Part shown: in pieces, positions 37,809 to 47,596 of the stretch | Position numbering within the stretch: the stretch's first letter is position 1 | Layout of the letters: each line of letters opens with the position of its first letter | Program-made: the position numbers and the translations under genes | NCBI GenBank assembly: GCA_902615045.1 | Contig: CACMNP010000001.1 | Location: 222,841 to 286,840, forward strand | DNA from: an uncultured Pelagibacteraceae bacterium | GTDB taxonomy: Bacteria > Pseudomonadota > Alphaproteobacteria > Pelagibacterales > Pelagibacteraceae | Length of the DNA stretch: 64,000 bases | Direction: 5' to 3' | The notes under the pieces: generated by a model | Databases searched by the model: none | What the model saw: only the letters and a program-made list of their open reading frames with translations | What the model was told of the DNA's origin: nothing

Positions 37809-38942
37809 TTAACCATTTAATAATTTAAGAGCAAATTCCAACTGGTTATCAGTATCTGTATTTATTCTAAATTCATCTGAACCTTCAGCAATAACTATAT
37901 CTGGATTTACACCTACTCTTGAAATCGATTTACCCGATGGGAGATAGTATTTAGAAACAGTAAGTCTTATGGCACCTTCATTTTCTAAAGGAATAATTGA
38001 TTGGACTGACCCTTTTCCATATGTACTCTCTCCTACTAATATCGCTCTTTTGTGATCTTGTAGTGCTCCTGCAACAATTTCAGATGCTGATGCAGACCCA
38101 TAATTAATCAAAATAACCATTGTTTCTCCATCAATAATATCTCCTTTTTTTGCAAACCATTTTCTATTTTCATACTTCCTTTTACTTTTTGTAGAAACTA
38201 TTTCTCCATTTTCTAAAAAATAATCTGAAATTTTTATTGCTTGAGATAACAATCCACCAGGATTATTTCTTAAATCTAATATGTAATTTTTAATTTTCTT
38301 ATTTTTCTTAAATTCTTTGATTTTATTTTTTATTTGTTTACTACTATTCTCATTGAATGATGTTAATCTTATATAAGCTGTTTGATCATCTTTAATTTCT
38401 GACTTTACAGATGCAACTTGTATTATTTCTCTCGTAATTGTAAATATAAGTGCTTTTCTTTCTCCCCTTCTTCTAACAGTAATCTCTATATCAGATCCAA
38501 CTGGGCCTCTCATTAATTCTACAGCTTCAGAAAGAGTTTTTCCTTGAACTTGAACATCATCAATTTTAACGATGTAATCTCCGGCTTTGACACCAACCTC
38601 CTCAGCTGGCGAGTTATCAATTGGAGAAATTACTTTTACGACACCAGCCTCCATACTGACTTCAATGCCCAATCCTCCAAATTCTCCGCTAGTCTCAGTT
38701 TGCATATTTTTAAACGAGTCCGGAGACATATATGCTGAATAAGGATCCAAAGATTGTAAAACGCCGTTTATAGCAGCATCCATTGCTTCACTCTGGTTTA
38801 CTTCATCAACATATTCTTTATTAATTTTATCTAAGACTTCGCTGAATAAATCAATTTTTTTGTAAATATCGTTTTCATTACTCAAAATTGGATTTGTAAA
38901 TATGAAAAAAAATAATGAAGCTATAAAGTATACTTTTTTCAT
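37809..38942 (-). CDS. ctpA: S41 family C-terminal processing peptidase
   Basis: Signal peptide, PDZ (GGLGIEV...), catalytic GSASASEIVAGALQD and GKGSVQ. Confidence 0.93.
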   Translation of the reverse strand: MKKVYFIASLFFFIFTNPILSNENDIYKKIDLFSEVLDKINKEYVDEVNQSEAMDAAINGVLQSLDPYSAYMSPDSFKNMQTETSGEFGGLGIEVSMEAGVVKVISPIDNSPAEEVGVKAGDYIVKIDDVQVQGKTLSEAVELMRGPVGSDIEITVRRRGERKALIFTITREIIQVASVKSEIKDDQTAYIRLTSFNENSSKQIKNKIKEFKKNKKIKNYILDLRNNPGGLLSQAIKISDYFLENGEIVSTKSKRKYENRKWFAKKGDIIDGETMVILINYGSASASEIVAGALQDHKRAILVGESTYGKGSVQSIIPLENEGAIRLTVSKYYLPSGKSISRVGVNPDIVIAEGSDEFRINTDTDNQLEFALKLLNG

Positions 38943-39289
38943 ATGATCAGTTTTTCTTTAGGAATTAATTCTGACCACATTTTTTCTAATTCGTAAAATT
39001 TTCTTTTTTCAGGATTAAAAATATGAACTATTAAGTCTATTCCATCTACAAGCTTCCAATCATTGCTATCTTTTCCTTCAATTTTACAATTATTCACACC
39101 ATTAATTTTTAATTTTTCAAAAACTTGTTCAGATAAAGCTTGAATATGTCTTGATGATGTACCACTAGCTATAATCATGAAGTCCGCAACTGATGACTTT
39201 CCTTCGAGATCTATTGAAACTATGTCTAAGGCTTTATTAATATCAAGCGTTTTGATTATTTCATCTTTAAGAGCTGATATTTTTTCCAT
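38939..39289 (-). CDS. rsfS: ribosome silencing factor
   Basis: DLEGKSSVADFMIIASGTSSRHIQALSE. Confidence 0.93.
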   Translation of the reverse strand: MEKISALKDEIIKTLDINKALDIVSIDLEGKSSVADFMIIASGTSSRHIQALSEQVFEKLKINGVNNCKIEGKDSNDWKLVDGIDLIVHIFNPEKRKFYELEKMWSELIPKEKLII

Positions 39290-39306
39290 TAATTAAATTA
39301 AGAGTA

Positions 39307-39849
39307 TCAAATTTTTCTTAATTGAGAAGATGAAATATTGACTTTATTAAACTTTATAAATTCAACTGTTTTTTTATTATATTTCTTAAATGATTTAGAT
39401 CTAAAAGCCTTTGATTTGTATCCATTTCGATCAAATACCAATATTTTGCACATTTTAGTTATTGAATTGTACCCTTTCCATTTATGAAAATTTATTAGGT
39501 TATCTGCCCCCATTAAAAAAAATATTTCTGAATGTTTAAATTTTTTTTTTAAATATTTAATTAAATCTACCGTACGATTAGATTTTATTATTTCTTCGAA
39601 ACATTTAACTTTTATAAATTTATTATTTTTATTAATTTTTTTTGCATAAGCTGTTCTTTTATATAGATCATTTGGATTATTTTTTTTAAATGGATTTTGT
39701 TTTGTTATAGCCCATATAACTTGGTTCAAATTATAATTTTTTTTTGCTAATTTAGAAATTCTTATATGACCAACATGTGCTGGATCAAACGATCCACCGA
39801 GTATACCAATCTTTTTATTTTCTAATTTGCCCTGAACCATAAACTTCAT
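39307..39849 (-). CDS. nadD: nicotinate-nucleotide adenylyltransferase
   Basis: IGILGGSFDPAHVGHIRIS, FLMGADNLINFHKWK, ISSSQLR. Confidence 0.94.
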   Translation of the reverse strand: MKFMVQGKLENKKIGILGGSFDPAHVGHIRISKLAKKNYNLNQVIWAITKQNPFKKNNPNDLYKRTAYAKKINKNNKFIKVKCFEEIIKSNRTVDLIKYLKKKFKHSEIFFLMGADNLINFHKWKGYNSITKMCKILVFDRNGYKSKAFRSKSFKKYNKKTVEFIKFNKVNISSSQLRKI

Positions 39850-41062
39850 ATTTATAACTTACTAACTGATTTAGACCAACAGGACCTCTTGGTGGCAAGG
39901 TGTTTGTTGAAATTCCAACCTCTCCACCAAAACCAAATTCTCCTCCGTCAGCAAATTGTGTTGATGAATTTTGAATAGCAATAGAGCTTTTTACATTTTT
40001 AATAAAGAATTTTGCTGTATTTTTGTTTTTGGTTACTATTGCATCTGTATGCATAGTTCCGTATTTGTTGATATGGGCAACTGCTTCTTTGACATCATTC
40101 ACTAATTTAACCGAAATAATCGGTGAAAGATGTTCTTTTGACCAAGTATTATTATTTGTAGGATATGTTTTGCCTTTAAATAATTTACTTATTTTTCTAT
40201 CAGCTAAAATTTTACAACCACTTTCAGCTAGTGAATTTAAAATTAAATTTACTGATTTTGATTTACTTTTATGTATTAAGAGAGTTTCAGTTGCACCACA
40301 TATACTAGTATTTCTCAACTTAGCATTTAATACTATTTTGTTTGCCATATTATCTTCTGCCTCTTTATCAATATATGTATGACAAATTCCTTCCAAATGA
40401 CCAATAACTGGCACCTTTGAAAGTTGTTTAACTTTTTTTACTAAATTTTTTCCACCTCGTGGTATTACAACATCAATAGAGTTTTCCATTTTTGATAATA
40501 AATAATCTACGAGTTTTCTGCTTTTATTGTTTATAAACTGGACGTAATTTTCGTTTACTTTATTTTTTTTTAGAGCTTTCCTAAATAAATTTACTAAAAT
40601 TTTATTACTATTGTAGGCTTCGGAACCACCTCTTAATATAACAGCATTTCCAGATTTAAAACATAATGCTGATACATCCGATGTAACATTGGGTCTACTC
40701 TCAAATATTACACCTATAACTCCTATTGGTATTGTAACCCTTCTAATTTGAAGTCCATTTGGTCTTTTCCATTTGGAAGTTACTTGATTAACTGGATCTT
40801 TAAAAGAAGTAATAGTTTTAATAGAGTCAATTATACTCTTTAATTTATTATTATTAAGAGCGAGTCTTTGAATTAAGTTTTCTTTTAATTTTTTTTCTTT
40901 TGCATAAAAAATATCTTTCTTATTTTCACTAATTATTTTATTCTTATTAATCTCAATTAATTTTACAAAATCTTTTAAAACTTTATTCTTTTTTTTTGGA
41001 CTAATACTTGAATTCAAAGCTTTTCTAGAATTTAATCCAATTTTTTTAAGTAGTTTACTCAT
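39815..41062 (-). CDS. proA: gamma-glutamyl phosphate reductase
   Basis: GVIGVIFESRPNVT, GNAVILRGGSEA, GLNQLVSYKYEVYGSGQIR. Confidence 0.97.
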   Translation of the reverse strand: MSKLLKKIGLNSRKALNSSISPKKKNKVLKDFVKLIEINKNKIISENKKDIFYAKEKKLKENLIQRLALNNNKLKSIIDSIKTITSFKDPVNQVTSKWKRPNGLQIRRVTIPIGVIGVIFESRPNVTSDVSALCFKSGNAVILRGGSEAYNSNKILVNLFRKALKKNKVNENYVQFINNKSRKLVDYLLSKMENSIDVVIPRGGKNLVKKVKQLSKVPVIGHLEGICHTYIDKEAEDNMANKIVLNAKLRNTSICGATETLLIHKSKSKSVNLILNSLAESGCKILADRKISKLFKGKTYPTNNNTWSKEHLSPIISVKLVNDVKEAVAHINKYGTMHTDAIVTKNKNTAKFFIKNVKSSIAIQNSSTQFADGGEFGFGGEVGISTNTLPPRGPVGLNQLVSYKYEVYGSGQIRK

Positions 41063-42168
41063 TAAATTTTAACCATATCATCTTTATGTATAACTTCAGA
41101 TTTTGTAACATAGCCTAAAAGATTACTAATTTTGTTAGAATGTTCTCCTTTTATTTTGGATATCTCATCAGATGTAAAACTGCTCAACCCTCTAGCAAAT
41201 TCTTTGTTATTTTTATCCAAAATTCTAACATGATCACCTTTAACAAATTTCCCTGAAACTTTTCTAATACCTGCAGCTAATAAACTTTTTCCATTTTTTA
41301 AAGCATTTAAAGCACCATCATCTATAATAATTTCTCCTTTTGGAGATATAGAGCTAATTATCCATTTTTTTCTTGCATCTAATTTAGATACTTTTGGCAA
41401 AAACCATGTCCCAGAATTACGTTCCAGTATATTTTTAATTGGTCTTTTAATTAAACCATTTGCAATAGCCATATAGCAACCCGAGACTTGACATACTTTT
41501 GCAGCATCAATTTTCGTTTTCATTCCACCAGTACCATACTCACTTGTGCTTTTACTTGAAAAATTTTCAATTTTAGAATCAATATTTTTTATTTCTTTAA
41601 TCAATTTAGCATTTTTATGAATTTTTGGGTTTTTAGAATACAATCCATCAACATCAGACAATAATATTAAGCAATCTGCACCTGATATTTGTGCAACTCT
41701 TGATGCTAATCTGTCATTATCTCCGTATTTAATTTCAGAAGTTGCAATACTATCATTTTCATTAACAACAGGTACAAAATTAAGCTCAAATAAGTTTTCG
41801 AAAGTTCTTTTAGCATTTATAGCTCTTCTTCTTTGTTCGGTATCTTCTAAAGTAATTAAAATTTGAGAAATATTTATTTTATTTGAGCTAAATGTTTTTT
41901 TAAAAAGATTCATTAATTCTATTTGTCCAATTGATGCAACAGCTTGGCTTTTATCAAGCTTTAAAGTTTTTTTATTTAATTGTAATTTTTTACACCCTAA
42001 AGCAATTGCTCCAGAACTCACTATAACAACGTTCTTTTTAAGTTTTTGTAACTCTTTAATATCTTTAGCAAATTCCAAAAGCCATTTTTCTCTAATAATT
42101 TTATTGTCATTTATTAATAAAGATGAACCTATTTTTATTACTACAGTTTTGGAGTCCTTAAGATACAT
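41062..42168 (-). CDS. proB: glutamate 5-kinase
   Basis: VVIKIGSSLL, VSSGAIALG, YGDNDRLASRVA, GTGGMKTKIDAA, C-terminal PUA. Confidence 0.97.
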   Translation of the reverse strand: MYLKDSKTVVIKIGSSLLINDNKIIREKWLLEFAKDIKELQKLKKNVVIVSSGAIALGCKKLQLNKKTLKLDKSQAVASIGQIELMNLFKKTFSSNKINISQILITLEDTEQRRRAINAKRTFENLFELNFVPVVNENDSIATSEIKYGDNDRLASRVAQISGADCLILLSDVDGLYSKNPKIHKNAKLIKEIKNIDSKIENFSSKSTSEYGTGGMKTKIDAAKVCQVSGCYMAIANGLIKRPIKNILERNSGTWFLPKVSKLDARKKWIISSISPKGEIIIDDGALNALKNGKSLLAAGIRKVSGKFVKGDHVRILDKNNKEFARGLSSFTSDEISKIKGEHSNKISNLLGYVTKSEVIHKDDMVKI

Positions 42169-43141
42169 AGTTTACCAACTTTGACTTTATATCTGATACT
42201 GATTTTTTATCCATTGTTGACATTAAAAAGATATTTTTTTTTAATTTATTCTTGAGTTTTTTTATCTTCTCTTTTTTTTCCTCTTCATCAATTAAGTCAG
42301 TTTTATTTAAAACTACTATTTCTTTTTTTTTAACTAAATCTTTACTGTATTTTGATAATTCTTTTCTGACTTGATTGTAAGAAATAAATAAATCATCTTC
42401 AGTTATATCTATTAAATGCAGCAAAGTTTTGCACCTTTCTATATGTTTTAAAAACTTTATTCCAAGACCAGTTCCGGTATGAGCACCTTCAATTAAGCCT
42501 GGTATATCTGCTAAAGTAACTTCTTTGTCATCATAACTAGCAACACCAAGATTTGGATTAATTGTAGTAAATTTATAGTTTGCTATTTTTGGATTTGCAC
42601 TCGTCATTGATGCAAGCAAGCTGGATTTCCCAGCATTGGGCAATCCTATGATACCTATATCAGCAATTGTTTTTAGTTGAAGCCAAATCCAAAATTCCTC
42701 TCCTTGACCCCCTTTTGTAAATTTCTTTGGGGCTCTATTGGTTGAGGACTTAAATCTTGTATTTCCAAATCCTCCTTTACCTCCGCTTGCTACTAAAAAT
42801 TCCTCTTTCTGACTTTTAAAATCATAAATAAGTGTTTTATTATCTTCTTCAAATACTTGTGTTCCTAAAGGTACTTTTAAATATAAATCTTCACCACCTT
42901 TCCCAGTTTTGTTTTTTCCGCTGCCATCCTTTCCTCTTTCAGCTTTGAAGTGTTGTTGATACCTGTAATCAATCAAAGTATTAAGATTTCTTTCACTAAT
43001 AAGAATTACAGATCCTCCTTTCCCTCCATCGCCGCCATCAGGGCCACCAAACTCTACAAATTTTTCCCTACGAAAACTTGGAGATCCCGACCCTCCGTTG
43101 CCAGCTTTTACATATATCTTAACTTGATCTAGAAATTTCAT
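42158..43141 (-). CDS. obgE: Obg family GTPase
   Basis: MKFLDQVKIYVKAGNGGSGSPSFRREKFVEFGGPDGGDGGKGG, GLPNAGKSSLLA, DIPGLIEGAHTGTGLG. Confidence 0.98.
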   Translation of the reverse strand: MKFLDQVKIYVKAGNGGSGSPSFRREKFVEFGGPDGGDGGKGGSVILISERNLNTLIDYRYQQHFKAERGKDGSGKNKTGKGGEDLYLKVPLGTQVFEEDNKTLIYDFKSQKEEFLVASGGKGGFGNTRFKSSTNRAPKKFTKGGQGEEFWIWLQLKTIADIGIIGLPNAGKSSLLASMTSANPKIANYKFTTINPNLGVASYDDKEVTLADIPGLIEGAHTGTGLGIKFLKHIERCKTLLHLIDITEDDLFISYNQVRKELSKYSKDLVKKKEIVVLNKTDLIDEEEKKEKIKKLKNKLKKNIFLMSTMDKKSVSDIKSKLVNYVS

Positions 43142-43168
43142 ATAACAACTATGTGAGTGTTGTATCTA

Positions 43169-43423
43169 TTAATTGGGCTTTACAGAAACGTAAGTTCTAT
43201 CAGATTTTGATTTTTTAAACTCTACTTTACCTTTAACAACTGAAAATATCGAATGGTCTTTACCCATGCCAACATTTTCTCCAGGAAATATTTTAGTTCC
43301 CCTTTGTCTTACAATAATGTTGCCAGGCACAACCATCTCGCCACCATATTTTTTCACACCAAGTCTACGACCTGCACTATCTCTTCCGTTTCTTGACGAT
43401 CCACCTGCTTTTTTCGTTGCCAT
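43169..43423 (-). CDS. rpmA: 50S ribosomal protein L27
   Basis: [29 protein letters not shown]. Confidence 0.98.
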   Translation of the reverse strand: MATKKAGGSSRNGRDSAGRRLGVKKYGGEMVVPGNIIVRQRGTKIFPGENVGMGKDHSIFSVVKGKVEFKKSKSDRTYVSVKPN

Positions 43424-43433
43424 AAATTACTTT

Positions 43434-43835
43434 TTATTTAGCTGCTTCCTTAGTTTCAACTGTTTTTTTTGATGGTATTTCTTTTCTTTTTTCTGCTTCA
43501 GAAATAACTTTACCATCTTTTGAATAGATTTTACTTATTCTTACCATTGTAAATTTTTGTCTATGACCATTTTTTCTTCTCGAATTTTGCCTTCTCCTTT
43601 TTTTAAAAATAAGAACTGTTCTATTTTTTCCATTTTTTATTAATTCAGCTTCAACTTTAGCTCCACTAATTGTCGGCTCTCCTAACTCTAAATTTTTATC
43701 ATCTCCGTAAGCTAGTATTTCATTAAACTCTATTTTTGAATTTTCTTTTGAATCTTCAAGCTTTTCAACTTTGAGAATCTCTCCAGCCTTTACTTTATAC
43801 TGTTTACCACCTGTTTGAATTACCGCGAATGACAT
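43434..43835 (-). CDS. rplU: 50S ribosomal protein L21
   Basis: FAVIQTGGKQYKVKAGEILKVEKL, KKRRRQNSRRKNGHRQKFTMVRI. Confidence 0.97.
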   Translation of the reverse strand: MSFAVIQTGGKQYKVKAGEILKVEKLEDSKENSKIEFNEILAYGDDKNLELGEPTISGAKVEAELIKNGKNRTVLIFKKRRRQNSRRKNGHRQKFTMVRISKIYSKDGKVISEAEKRKEIPSKKTVETKEAAK

Positions 43836-43861
43836 AGTTAGCCCTAATTTTTATAGTCAGC

Positions 43862-43889
43862 AATATAGTCCGGGTTGCATCATAGTCAA
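43862..43889 (-). promoter_or_regulatory. promoter of rplU-rpmA-obgE
   Basis: Minus strand TTGACT (43884-43889), 16-nt spacer, TATATT (43862-43867), about 27 nt upstream of rplU start. Confidence 0.65.
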
Positions 43890-43899
43890 GGTTAATAAC

Positions 43900-44619
43900 T
43901 TAGAAATTATCCTTTAAATCCCTCAATTTTTTGAAATTTTCTAGATCGTTTGACTTAAGAAAAATGTTACAATTAAGTTCCTCACCAATCGTTGATGGCA
44001 TACTAGTTTTACCTAGTTTAATTTTTTCTTTAATTTCTTTAATTTTGTTTAGTAATTCATTGTTATTGGAATCTTGTGCTAAACAAAATTCAGAATTCTT
44101 TAAAGTATATTCATGTCCACAATAAATTTTTGTATCTTTTTCTAAACTTTTTAAAACTTGTAGTGAGTTGTACATTTGCTCATAACTCCCTTCAAAAATT
44201 CTTCCACATCCCATAGAGAATAAAGTATCTCCTGTAAAAATTAACTTATTTTTAAAAAAATGAAAACAGATATGACCTATTGTATGGCCAGGGACATGAT
44301 ATATTTTTGCTTCAAAAATATCCTTCTTCCAAATTTCACCATCACTTAAGCAAATATCAATTTGAGGTATTCTATTTTTATCTCCAATATAACCTATTAC
44401 TTCTGCATTAAATTTTTTTTTTAATTCTTCATTTCCGCCAACATGGTCATGATGATGATGTGTATTTAATATATATTTTAAATTTAATTTATTTTTCTGT
44501 AAATAATTTATAATTGGATCTGCTTCACCAGGATCAACAACACAACAATTTCTATTAGTTTCATTAATTAAAATGTAAGAAAAATTATCTTCCAGACACT
44601 TAATAATTTCTACTTTCAT
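43900..44619 (-). CDS. gloB: hydroxyacylglutathione hydrolase (glyoxalase II)
   Basis: LNTHHHHDHVGGNEEL, VPGHTIGHICFH, FTGDTLFSMGCGRIFEG. Confidence 0.94.
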   Translation of the reverse strand: MKVEIIKCLEDNFSYILINETNRNCCVVDPGEADPIINYLQKNKLNLKYILNTHHHHDHVGGNEELKKKFNAEVIGYIGDKNRIPQIDICLSDGEIWKKDIFEAKIYHVPGHTIGHICFHFFKNKLIFTGDTLFSMGCGRIFEGSYEQMYNSLQVLKSLEKDTKIYCGHEYTLKNSEFCLAQDSNNNELLNKIKEIKEKIKLGKTSMPSTIGEELNCNIFLKSNDLENFKKLRDLKDNF

Positions 44620-45216
44620 TTAACTTTCTATTAAAAATATACCTAAATGAGAGTCAAGATTTTTATAATTTAAATTTGATTTATTTATTTCTGAAATTCG
44701 ACTTTTTTTTAAAGCGATAGACTTAAATATTTTAATATTCTTACTACTGCAAAAATTATAAAAATCTTTAATTGTGCACATATGTAAATTTGGTGTATTG
44801 TACCATTCATGAGGTAAATTTTCTGTTACAGGCATTGTGCCTTTAAACAGTAATTGTAGTCTAACTCTCCAGTAACCAAAATTAGGTATAGTAACAATTA
44901 CTTTTTTTCCTACTTTTAGTAATTCATTAATTACTAATTCAGGATTAAGAAAAGCTTGTAATGTTTGGCTTAAAATAACATAATCAAAAGACGATTTAGG
45001 AAACTGTTTTAAATCGCTTTCAGCATTCCCCTCAATTACAGTTAATCCTTTTGATAAACAATTTTGAACTTTTTCTTTAGAGATTTCTAGTCCACGAATA
45101 TCTTTAGTTTTGTTTTCTTGTAAAAATTTCATCAAGTCTCCATTGCCACAACCGACATCTAGAACTCTAGTATTTTCCTCTATCAAATTAGATATAATGT
45201 TAAATTCTTCTTTCAT
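44620..45216 (-). CDS. metW: methionine biosynthesis protein MetW
   Basis: RVLDVGCGNGDLMKFL, VTIPNFGYWRVRLQLLFKGTMPVTENLPHEWYNTPNLHMCTIKDF; downstream of metX. Confidence 0.96.
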   Translation of the reverse strand: MKEEFNIISNLIEENTRVLDVGCGNGDLMKFLQENKTKDIRGLEISKEKVQNCLSKGLTVIEGNAESDLKQFPKSSFDYVILSQTLQAFLNPELVINELLKVGKKVIVTIPNFGYWRVRLQLLFKGTMPVTENLPHEWYNTPNLHMCTIKDFYNFCSSKNIKIFKSIALKKSRISEINKSNLNYKNLDSHLGIFLIES

Positions 45217-46333
45217 TTATAACTTTGTAGGTTGAATTAATATAATCGCCAAGTGTCTTTAGGAAACTTGGAACATCGAGCAAAAATGAGTCATGCCCCT
45301 TATCAGATTCTATTTCTACAAATCCGACATCTGCACCAATAGAATTTAGTGCTATAACTATTTCTCTATTCTCCGATGTTGGATACAACCAATCTGATGT
45401 AAATGATATTACAAAAAATTTTGTTTTAGTTTCTTTGAATGCATCAGATAAGTTTCCTTTGTACTGTTTGGATAAGTCAAAATAATCCATTGCACGAGTT
45501 ATATATAAATAACTATTAGCATCAAATCTATCAACAAACACAGATCCTTGGTATCTAAGATAACTCTCAATTTGAAAATCTGCCTCAAATCCATATCTTA
45601 GGCTATCCCTATCTTGCAATTTTCTACCAAATTTTTCCTGCAATCCTTTTTCAGAAAGATAAGTAATATGTGCTGCCATTCTTGCTACCGCTAACCCTTT
45701 GTCAGGATTTAATTTGTAATTACTATAAAATCCATTTTCCCACTTACTGTCAGCCATAATTGCCTGTCTTCCTAATTCATTAAACGCTATGTTTTGTGCC
45801 GAGTGACTAGATGTGCAAGCAATCGGTATTGCAAGTTTTGCTTTATCTGGAAAATTGGCAACAAATTGAAGCACTTGCATTCCACCCATTGAACCACCTA
45901 CTACAGCAAAAAGTTTTTCAATTTCTAAATATTTAATTAGCTCATATTGAGCGTTAACCATGTCGTTAATAGTTATAATTGGAAAATCAGTTCCTATTTG
46001 TTTACCAGTGGACTCATTTATTGTGCTAGGTCCGTAAGATCCCATGCAGCCTCCAATAACGTTTGCACAAATCACAAAAAATTTATTTGTATCAATTGGC
46101 TTATTTTCTCCAACAACATAACTCCACCAACCATCTTTATTAGTTATTGGGTTTTTTCCAGAAACATATTGATCTCCAGTCAAAGCATGGAAAACTAATA
46201 TTGCATTACTTTTTTCACTATTTAATTCCCCATATGTCTCATATGCTATTGGAAAGTTATTAATTTCCTTACCACAATCCAATTTAAGGGGATTTGATAT
46301 AATTATTTTTTTTGCATCAATATTCTTATTCAT
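45200..46333 (-). CDS. metX: homoserine O-acetyltransferase
   Basis: AYETYGELN, NVIGGCMGSYGPSTIN, VVGGSMGGMQVLQF, GHDSFLLD. Confidence 0.96.
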   Translation of the reverse strand: MNKNIDAKKIIISNPLKLDCGKEINNFPIAYETYGELNSEKSNAILVFHALTGDQYVSGKNPITNKDGWWSYVVGENKPIDTNKFFVICANVIGGCMGSYGPSTINESTGKQIGTDFPIITINDMVNAQYELIKYLEIEKLFAVVGGSMGGMQVLQFVANFPDKAKLAIPIACTSSHSAQNIAFNELGRQAIMADSKWENGFYSNYKLNPDKGLAVARMAAHITYLSEKGLQEKFGRKLQDRDSLRYGFEADFQIESYLRYQGSVFVDRFDANSYLYITRAMDYFDLSKQYKGNLSDAFKETKTKFFVISFTSDWLYPTSENREIVIALNSIGADVGFVEIESDKGHDSFLLDVPSFLKTLGDYINSTYKVINERRI

Positions 46334-46365
46334 AATAATTGTACTGATTGAATTGTGAGAAAAAA

Positions 46366-46420
46366 AACATTTTAGCGGTTTTTTTATAGCGCTCGCAATT
46401 CAGTATAAATCAGCGCATGC
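46366..46420 (-). ncRNA. SAM-II riboswitch upstream of metX
   Basis: Minus strand GCATGCGCTGATTTATACTGAATTGCGAGCGCTATAAAAAAACCGCTAAAATG contains GCGCTGATTTA, ATTGC-AGCGC, and GCTAAAA of the SAM-II core; P1 GCGCT/AGCGC; directly upstream of metX. Confidence 0.92.
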
Positions 46421-46422
46421 AG

Positions 46423-46451
46423 CTTTTACTTCAAAGGAATTTATATGTCAA
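46423..46451 (-). promoter_or_regulatory. promoter of SAM-II/metX/metW transcript
   Basis: Minus strand TTGACA (46446-46451), 17-nt spacer, TAAAAG (46423-46428); predicted TSS at the 5' edge of the SAM-II aptamer. Confidence 0.6.
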
Positions 46452-46513
46452 ATATTGCTCAATTAATTATTGTTTTATCTAGTTAAAAGACTATTTATAG
46501 TGAAATATTTACT

Positions 46514-47596
46514 ATGACATTGCTAAGATTTAAAAATTTAAAATTACAGAGTTACAAACCAGGAAAATCCTTATTGGCTGGTAATAAAAATATTATTAAG
46601 TTATCTGCAAATGAATCTGCTTTAGGTGTCAGTAAAAATGTCAAAAAAATTGTTAAGTCTAAATTTGATATATCAAAATATCCAGACAGTAAATTTTCGG
46701 AATTAACACAAAAAATATCAAAGAAGTATGGTTGTGATAAATCCAAGATAATTTGTGGCTCTGGTTCTGACGAAGTAATTCAAATGCTTTGTCAATTGTT
46801 TCTTAGAGAAAATGATGAAGTTGTTGTTCCTCAGTACAGTTTCCTCATGTATAGGATATACTCCAAAATCGTTGGGGCAAAAGTAAAATTAGCTAAAGAA
46901 ATTAATTTTAAAGTTTCAGTTAAAGAAATTCTTAAAAAGACATCAAAAAAAACAAAAATTGTTTTTATTGCAAATCCAAATAATCCGACAGGCACTTATT
47001 TAACAAAAAACGAGCTATTAGACTTAAGGAGAAGATTAAATAAAAATATTTTATTGGTTGTTGATGATGCATATTTTGAATATATGAAGAATAAAGATTA
47101 CAAATCTGGAATTGAGTTATTTAAAAACTCTAAAAATGTATTTATTTTAAGAACATTTTCAAAAATCTATGGTCTAGCTTCATTAAGGATAGGCTGGGGA
47201 TACGGTGATAAATCTATAATTAAAGAATTATATAAAATTAAACCACCTTTTAACGTAAATAAATTTGCTCAAATTTGTGCTGTTGAATCACTTAAAGATG
47301 ATAAATTTGTTAAAAAGTCAGTAATACATAATCTTAAATGGTGCAAAAAAATTAAAAATGAGATGTTAAAATATAATATTGGTACAAACAAAATATCTGG
47401 AAATTTCTTTTTATTAGATTTCAAAAAAGCAAAATTTACCGCAGACACAACTTTAAAAAAATTACAGAAATATGGAATTATACTAAGAGAAATGAATTCA
47501 TATGGCATAAAAAATTGTCTAAGACTTACAATTGGTAACACAAAAGAAAACCAAATATTCCTTAAAAGAATGAATACTATTTTTAAAAATGTTTAA
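46514..47596 (+). CDS. hisC: histidinol-phosphate/aromatic aminotransferase
   Basis: PLP aminotransferase fold I: LSANESALGVS, GSGSDEVIQMLCQLFL, NPNNPTGTYL, RTFSKIYGLASLRIGWG. Confidence 0.9.
   Translation: MTLLRFKNLKLQSYKPGKSLLAGNKNIIKLSANESALGVSKNVKKIVKSKFDISKYPDSKFSELTQKISKKYGCDKSKIICGSGSDEVIQMLCQLFLRENDEVVVPQYSFLMYRIYSKIVGAKVKLAKEINFKVSVKEILKKTSKKTKIVFIANPNNPTGTYLTKNELLDLRRRLNKNILLVVDDAYFEYMKNKDYKSGIELFKNSKNVFILRTFSKIYGLASLRIGWGYGDKSIIKELYKIKPPFNVNKFAQICAVESLKDDKFVKKSVIHNLKWCKKIKNEMLKYNIGTNKISGNFFLLDFKKAKFTADTTLKKLQKYGIILREMNSYGIKNCLRLTIGNTKENQIFLKRMNTIFKNV

Noticed and set aside
39541-39550. T10 homopolymer as a terminator
   Set aside because: It lies inside nadD coding sequence (Lys/Phe codons) with no stable GC hairpin.
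40023-40382. 119-aa plus-strand ORF in proA
   Set aside because: Antisense to a conserved gene; hydrophobic shadow translation.
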